Source of the DNA: CAWBRT01 sp050015355
GTDB taxonomy: Bacteria; Acidobacteriota; Terriglobia; Terriglobales; Acidobacteriaceae
DNA: 25,749 nucleotides
NCBI GenBank assembly: GCA_050015355.1
Contig: JBEKBO010000064.1
Span: 1-25,749, forward strand
Direction: 5' to 3'
The notes beneath the pieces are model-generated. The model worked only from the letters and a program-made list of their open reading frames with translations, did no database searches and was not told the DNA's origin. Numbering within the stretch: position 1 is the first letter of the stretch; every line of letters begins with the position of its first letter. A program made the position numbers and the translations under genes. This document shows, piece by piece, positions 22,639 through 25,749 of the stretch.

Positions 22639-22676
22639 GCCCCACTCAAGCCAACGGAAGGCTTGAATGGGCCACC
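22639..22676 (+). repeat. short hairpin element, CCCACTCAAGCC arms
   Basis: CCCACTCAAGCC (22641-22652), loop AACGGAA, then GGCTTGAATGGG (22660-22671) with one mismatch, followed by CCACC. It has the same plan as the other hairpins (arms of 12-13 nt, 7-nt loop, CACC end) with yet another arm sequence. Confidence 0.65.
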
Positions 22677-22729
22677 AGCCAGCCAAGCCTCACATGACCG
22701 CAGACACTTCTCTGTAACAACCTCAAGGC

Positions 22730-22760
22730 AAAAAAACGCGGTGGGCATTTGCCCACCGCG
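22730..22760 (-). terminator. rho-independent terminator of the outer-membrane protein gene
   Basis: On the minus strand a perfect 10-bp GC-rich stem (CGCGGTGGGC with GCCCACCGCG, 22737-22746 and 22751-22760) with a 4-nt loop is followed by seven U residues (A at 22730-22736 on the plus strand). It lies about 40 nt after the stop codon at 22802-22804. Canonical in every respect. Confidence 0.92.
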
Positions 22761-22801
22761 CGAGAGAATCTCGATACCCGCCATTAAGGCACGGGAGGAG
22801 A

Positions 22802-23770
22802 TTACTGCTTAAACCACTGCAACGCGATCTGCGGAGCAATGTAGGAACCGCTATTGTGGCCGGAAACCGTCATTTCCACACCGAAAATAATGCCCGTGTT
22901 TCCGGTGAAGTTGTATTCCAGAGCCGGGTCAATTCTGAAGCTGCTGAAGGTAGCGCAACTGCTGGTAGGAGTTGTGCTGAAAGTGCTGCAGCTGCCAGGG
23001 ATCAATGCGCCCGCTGTGGTCTTTTGCGTGGTCCCACTACCGTATTTCCAGTAGAAGTCCCATGCCGGGACCCAGTGCTTGGTCAAGCTATACTCCATGC
23101 CAATCTGGGTCTTGTAGTAGTCGCCCTGGTTTTCTACACAGCTTGCGGCCCCGCCAGTGCAGCCGCCGAAGGTGAGCTTCTTATTCTGCAAGGGGAACAA
23201 GAAGCTCTGAGCGGCACGGACGCGGAGAATGCGGCCGCCCGGCATCCAGAACGGTCTCTGGACCCAAAGGCCGATGCCCGGAGTCCAAACATTGTCAAGA
23301 CCGGCTCCGGTCGGGGCGACGACCAGCGGCGTGATGGTGAACGATAAGGGAGTTTTCCCTTCCTTGAACTTCAATATCTGTATCGGTACGCGGATCGTGA
23401 GGTTGTCCACTTCCATGCCGCTGCTGCCGCCGCCGGCTACCCGAGCGCCGTCAAAGGCGGGCAGGAGCTGCAGGTTGACCCTGTTGGTCAAGCCATAGGT
23501 AAACAGAGTCACCGACTGGTAATCGTTGTCATACGCCTTAGCACGATGCTGGTTACCGCTGTTATCGTACGCACCGTTGTCCTGCTCGACAACGAAGTAG
23601 GTCTCGACGTAGAAGCTGTTCTTCGGCAGTGTGTTGGGGTTTGGCGTCTCGAGTGGGCCGGTCCAGTTGGCGTCACCCAATTTTTCGCGCTCACCGGCGA
23701 ACGCGGGTGTTAAAGCTACCAGCGTAAGCGCCAGCAGTACGGCTACAAAAATCTTTCCCCTAATGGCCAT
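22802..23770 (-). CDS. outer-membrane beta-barrel protein (transporter/MetA-pathway-like)
   Basis: The 322-residue protein has a clean signal peptide (1-25, ending LTPAFA before GE). Alternating hydrophobic/polar strands of beta-barrel type follow: SFYVETYFVVEQ (52-63), SVTLFTYGLTNRVNLQLLPAF (86-106), PLSFTITPLVVAPTG (141-155), TQIGMEYSLTKHWVPAWDFYWKYG (221-244) and NTGIIFGVEMTVSG (291-304). It ends IALQWFKQ with an aromatic near the C terminus, usual for outer-membrane barrels. The pattern resembles the MetA-pathway phenol-degradation (Phenol_MetA_deg) transporter-like family; I cannot confirm that by search. Two Cys pairs (204/211 and 261/272) probably bridge extracellular loops. AGGGGGT lies 11 nt before the ATG, and a 12-bp palindrome sits just upstream. 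It is monocistronic, with its own strong terminator. Ligand unknown. Confidence 0.8.
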   Translation of the reverse strand: MAIRGKIFVAVLLALTLVALTPAFAGEREKLGDANWTGPLETPNPNTLPKNSFYVETYFVVEQDNGAYDNSGNQHRAKAYDNDYQSVTLFTYGLTNRVNLQLLPAFDGARVAGGGSSGMEVDNLTIRVPIQILKFKEGKTPLSFTITPLVVAPTGAGLDNVWTPGIGLWVQRPFWMPGGRILRVRAAQSFLFPLQNKKLTFGGCTGGAASCVENQGDYYKTQIGMEYSLTKHWVPAWDFYWKYGSGTTQKTTAGALIPGSCSTFSTTPTSSCATFSSFRIDPALEYNFTGNTGIIFGVEMTVSGHNSGSYIAPQIALQWFKQ

Positions 23771-23785
23771 TTAAGTTACTACCCC

Positions 23786-23797
23786 CTTGTTAACAAG
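23786..23797. promoter_or_regulatory. palindrome CTTGTTAACAAG upstream of the barrel gene
   Basis: A perfect 12-bp palindrome, 15 nt before the start codon of the minus-strand barrel gene and touching its ribosome binding site. Its position suits a repressor site or a translational control hairpin; a chance palindrome of this size is also possible. Confidence 0.35.
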
Positions 23798-24193
23798 TTT
23801 TGGGATTGGATTAGTTTCGTATTCCAGCTCACGATTCGTCGGTGAGCAAAGTCACTGAAATGTGTGACGAATACGAATTGACCTGCCCCGTTCACCTGGG
23901 TGGCGGGGCCTGTTTTGAGCATGCCGGAGCATAGCACGACAAGCAGGTATTCGGCACGGGTATTCTGCGGGAATTTGAGGCCACTTTCCGGCGGAATCAG
24001 CCTGATAAATGGCAAGGAAAATTCATTTCTGTCTTTGAACTGCCAGACTGTGCATTGAACAAGCAGACTGTGCATTGAGCGGGCAGGCGCGGGAGAGTTT
24101 CCAGGGATGTTTCGCGACGCTCAGCATGACAGCACGGAATCAATTCTACTTTGCAAAGCGTCTACCTGCGCCACCAAGCCACCTGAAGAACTA
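23798..24193. other. 396-nt intergenic stretch with a 15-bp direct repeat
   Basis: No gene is convincing; the longest minus-strand frame has no motif or ribosome binding site. CAGACTGTGCATTGA occurs twice (24044-24058 and 24064-24078), a direct repeat with a 20-nt period. At 24108-24131 TTTCGCGACGCTCAGCATGACA resembles the right arm of the ~140-bp element and is probably a remnant. Confidence 0.5.
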
Positions 24194-24265
24194 CCCCAGG
24201 TTAGCCCAGCCACCCCAGCGAGCTGTGCTCGCCGGGGGCCCCGACGCGGGCGAACCTGGGGCACC
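24194..24265 (+). repeat. hairpin element containing a second hairpin in its loop
   Basis: The outer arms CCCCAGGTTAGCC (24194-24206) and GGCGAACCTGGGG (24249-24261) followed by CACC have the plan of the 7129 element. Where a 7-nt loop is expected there is instead a second hairpin (CCACCCCAGCGAGC, loop TGT, GCTCGCCGGGG, then GCCCCG), which resembles the CCACCCC...GGGGACCCCG type. Confidence 0.75.
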
Positions 24266-24302
24266 CGCCTGAGAACCGGTTATCAAGGGCACCGCGAAAA
24301 GT

Positions 24303-24381
24303 CCCACATCTGCTAACTGCGGCAGATATGGGGCACCGGCGAAAGTCCCACATCTGCTAACCACAGCAGATGTGGGGCACC
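24303..24381 (+). repeat. two tandem CCCACATCTGC hairpins
   Basis: Copies at 24303-24337 and 24347-24381, 44 nt apart, have the same arms and GGGGCACC end as the array at 9840. The second copy has loop TAACCACA instead of TAACTGCG. The joining spacer (GGCGAAAGT) differs from that in the 9840 array, so the two arrays duplicated independently. Confidence 0.88.
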
Positions 24382-24429
24382 ATGACAGCACAGATTGCTG
24401 CTTGTTCATGCCCCGTGCGCTGGGAGCTT

Positions 24430-25464
24430 TTATGGCACAACACAGGTGGAAACGATGCTGCGGAGCAGTCCGACAAAGGACGTGTGGCCGGTGCAGTCGA
24501 TGCCGTCGACGAGCAGATCGGCTGCAAACGTTGCCCCATCGCGGGCTCCGGCGGCCACGCTAGCGGCAATGAGTTCTCGCTCAAGCTCCGGAGTGTGCAG
24601 CAAGGCCGGTTGTCGCCGCAGCACGGCGAGCGCGGCCGCGACCGCATAAGCACCCCAGTTCGAAACCGACGCGCTGACCATGATATCGGTTGCAATCGCC
24701 GTTACCACGCCCGACGGGCAGCCATTCAAGCATCGGCCGGCCAGGGGCAGGCTGTCGGCTATCTGCCGCCGAACCGCGCCGAAGCCGACCTCGTTGCCTC
24801 CGTCGCCGATGCCAATCGTCAGCACGCCCTGGCCGCGCGCCGCGTCCGCCAGCAGGTAAAGGTGTCCGACGTCCTCGGGAGAGCCGCAGTCGCCGCGTAT
24901 GCCGTGGAAATAGCCCTCGGCGTTGGGGCCGGGCCGCTCGACGAAGATGACCGCCGCCGGACGATGCTTGGCGACGAGCGCGGCAGCCGCGAGACGCCCG
25001 GCGTCTATCCCGACCGGGAAGCTCTCGACAGTGATCGATCCACGGCCGTCGAGCGTCTTGCCGAGCAAGTTGCCGGTTGCCGATACCGGCGCCAGATGCG
25101 CCTGTTCCGTGACCAGCACAGCATGCGCGCCCAAGCCCTTGGCAAGCGCCCTGGCCAGCACGGCCGCGCCGGGCGGGCCGTCCGTCTCGCCGCAAGGAAG
25201 GTTGGGAGGCAGTCCGAAGCCGGTGACGATGAGCACGGCATCACCCTCGCCGACCACCTCGGCCAGACGGCGCGCGGCCAGCGTGGAGAGCGGCTCGCCG
25301 TGGTAGCGGCGGCAAATCTCATATAACCGCACGACAATTCCCGGGGGAAGCCCGCCGTCGACCGGACGGACCTCGACCGTCATCAGCCGGTCAAAGCGCT
25401 CCCCGAAGACGGAAGCAAGCGCTTCCGTGTTGAAGTTGTCGTTCCGCCAATCACGTCCGGTCAC
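24430..25464 (-). CDS. D-glutamate cyclase-like protein (stand-alone DUF4392 domain)
   Basis: The 344-residue protein matches the DUF4392 / D-glutamate cyclase C-terminal family. Visible marks are GDAVLIVTGFG (74-84), GETDGPPGAAVLARAL (92-107), FVERPGPNAEGYFHGIRGDC (174-193), IGIGDGGNEVGFG (217-229) and SNWGAYAVAAAL (268-279). In animals the domain is part of D-glutamate cyclase, which converts D-glutamate to 5-oxo-D-proline; in bacteria the stand-alone protein is little characterised. There is no signal peptide and no membrane helix, so it should be cytoplasmic. The start is GTG at 25464, with AAGGAG upstream (spacing about 8 nt). Local GC content is visibly higher than in its neighbours, which may hint at different origin. 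A palindromic repeat separates it from an upstream gene on the same strand. Confidence 0.82.
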   Translation of the reverse strand: MTGRDWRNDNFNTEALASVFGERFDRLMTVEVRPVDGGLPPGIVVRLYEICRRYHGEPLSTLAARRLAEVVGEGDAVLIVTGFGLPPNLPCGETDGPPGAAVLARALAKGLGAHAVLVTEQAHLAPVSATGNLLGKTLDGRGSITVESFPVGIDAGRLAAAALVAKHRPAAVIFVERPGPNAEGYFHGIRGDCGSPEDVGHLYLLADAARGQGVLTIGIGDGGNEVGFGAVRRQIADSLPLAGRCLNGCPSGVVTAIATDIMVSASVSNWGAYAVAAALAVLRRQPALLHTPELERELIAASVAAGARDGATFAADLLVDGIDCTGHTSFVGLLRSIVSTCVVP

Positions 25465-25505
25465 GCTGAGTCTCCTTCATCGGGCCCCACGAGGTTGATC
25501 TAACA

Positions 25506-25693
25506 GGCTGCTGAAAAATTCGTAGCAGTGTCATCCTGAGGTCGCGCCGGCTTTGCGCGACCTCAGGATCTGCTTTATTCTCAGCACGCGCAAACAGCAG
25601 ATCCTTCGCTCCTCCACCCCAGCAACGGCAAAAGCGGCCGTCGCCGGGGACCCCGGCTGCGCTCAGGATGACACCTCGGAAAACAGTTTTTCA
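25506..25693. repeat. ~140-bp nested palindromic element, copy R3, interrupted by a hairpin
   Basis: It begins GGCTGCTGAAAAATT and contains TGTCATCCTGAG, an inner pair with AGCAGATCCTTC, then CTCAGGATGACA, and ends ACAGTTTTTCA. Compared with copies R1 and R2 it carries 48 extra bases (25611-25658) between CTTCGCT and GCGCTCAGG. Without these it would be 140 bp, like its sisters. Confidence 0.85.
25611..25655 (+). mobile_element. 45-bp hairpin inserted in repeat copy R3, flanked by GCT duplication
   Basis: CCTCCACCCC, arms CCCCAGCAACGGC and GCCGTCGCCGGGG around loop AAAAGCG, then ACCCCG. The trinucleotide GCT occurs immediately before it (25608-25610) and immediately after it (25656-25658), while the uninterrupted copy R1 has it once. 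This is the pattern expected from insertion with target duplication. No transposase is nearby, so any mobility would need a trans-acting enzyme. Confidence 0.65.
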
Positions 25694-25700
25694 AAACGCG

Positions 25701-25749
25701 CTAAAGAACCGAGAATTCGTTGTTCATCATATCGGTGATCAGCATGTGG
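25701..25749 (-). CDS. C-terminal end of an unidentified gene (cut by window edge)
   Basis: On the minus strand the last 15 codons before a TAG at 25703-25701 read HMLITDMMNNEFSVL. The composition looks like real protein and the stop lies just outside repeat copy R3, the usual place for these repeats. It would be the gene upstream of the D-glutamate cyclase-like gene on the same strand. Too little is present to identify it. Confidence 0.4.
   Translation of the reverse strand, partial: HMLITDMMNNEFSVL

Noticed and set aside
23779..24075. 98-codon minus-strand frame upstream of the barrel gene
   Set aside because: It has no ribosome binding site, passes through a direct repeat and the likely promoter region, and has no motif.

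Overview
The window looks like a chromosomal stretch from a Gram-negative, GC-rich soil-type bacterium. My best guess is Acidobacteriota (Terriglobia/Koribacter-like). That guess rests on gene content (livKHMGF, a Gly-rich RRM protein, secreted beta-propeller and glycoside-hydrolase-like proteins, an outer-membrane barrel) and on the very high density of short palindromic intergenic repeats; no rRNA or other marker gene is present. I see no tRNA, rRNA, CRISPR array, transposase or phage gene.

Layout. (1) 1-1227: a small RRM RNA-binding protein gene, then a repeat-rich spacer. (2) 1228-5628, minus strand: an FAD amine/amino-acid oxidase, a sodium:solute symporter and an MmgE/PrpD protein, in that transcription order. 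Divergent from them (6174-8473, plus) are a uroporphyrinogen-decarboxylase-fold (methyltransferase-like) protein and a MetC-type PLP lyase. Together they resemble an uptake and catabolism cluster for an amino-acid-like or N-methylated compound; the substrate is unknown. (3) 8491-8692: a duplicated repeat with a perfect 31-bp stem between convergent genes, then a secreted YncE-like beta-propeller. (4) 9992-12696: two divergent, paralogous GH71/GH99-like exported proteins. (5) 13159-18599: a complete branched-chain amino acid ABC transporter, livK-livH-livM-livG-livF. (6) 18901-19296: a small four-helix membrane protein with a strong promoter. (7) 19669-22313: a second Liv-type binding protein without its own permease, a proline dehydrogenase, and a C-terminal remnant of alanine dehydrogenase. 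(8) 22802-23770: an outer-membrane beta-barrel protein with a clear rho-independent terminator. (9) 24430-25464: a stand-alone D-glutamate cyclase-like (DUF4392) protein, and the last 15 codons of another minus-strand gene at the right edge.

Functionally most genes point to scavenging and oxidation of amino acids (Liv transporter, two binding proteins, proline dehydrogenase, DAO oxidase, MetC lyase, D-glutamate cyclase-like protein) plus some polysaccharide-related secreted proteins.

The most unusual content is intergenic. One ~140-bp nested-palindrome element occurs three times, with diverged or half copies elsewhere. A second set of hairpins keeps its frame (about 13-nt arms, an AAAAGCG-like loop, a GGGGCACC or GGGGACCCC end) while the arm sequence changes and remains self-complementary. 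In two places one hairpin sits inside another repeat, once flanked by a 3-bp duplication, so these hairpins appear to move or to have moved.
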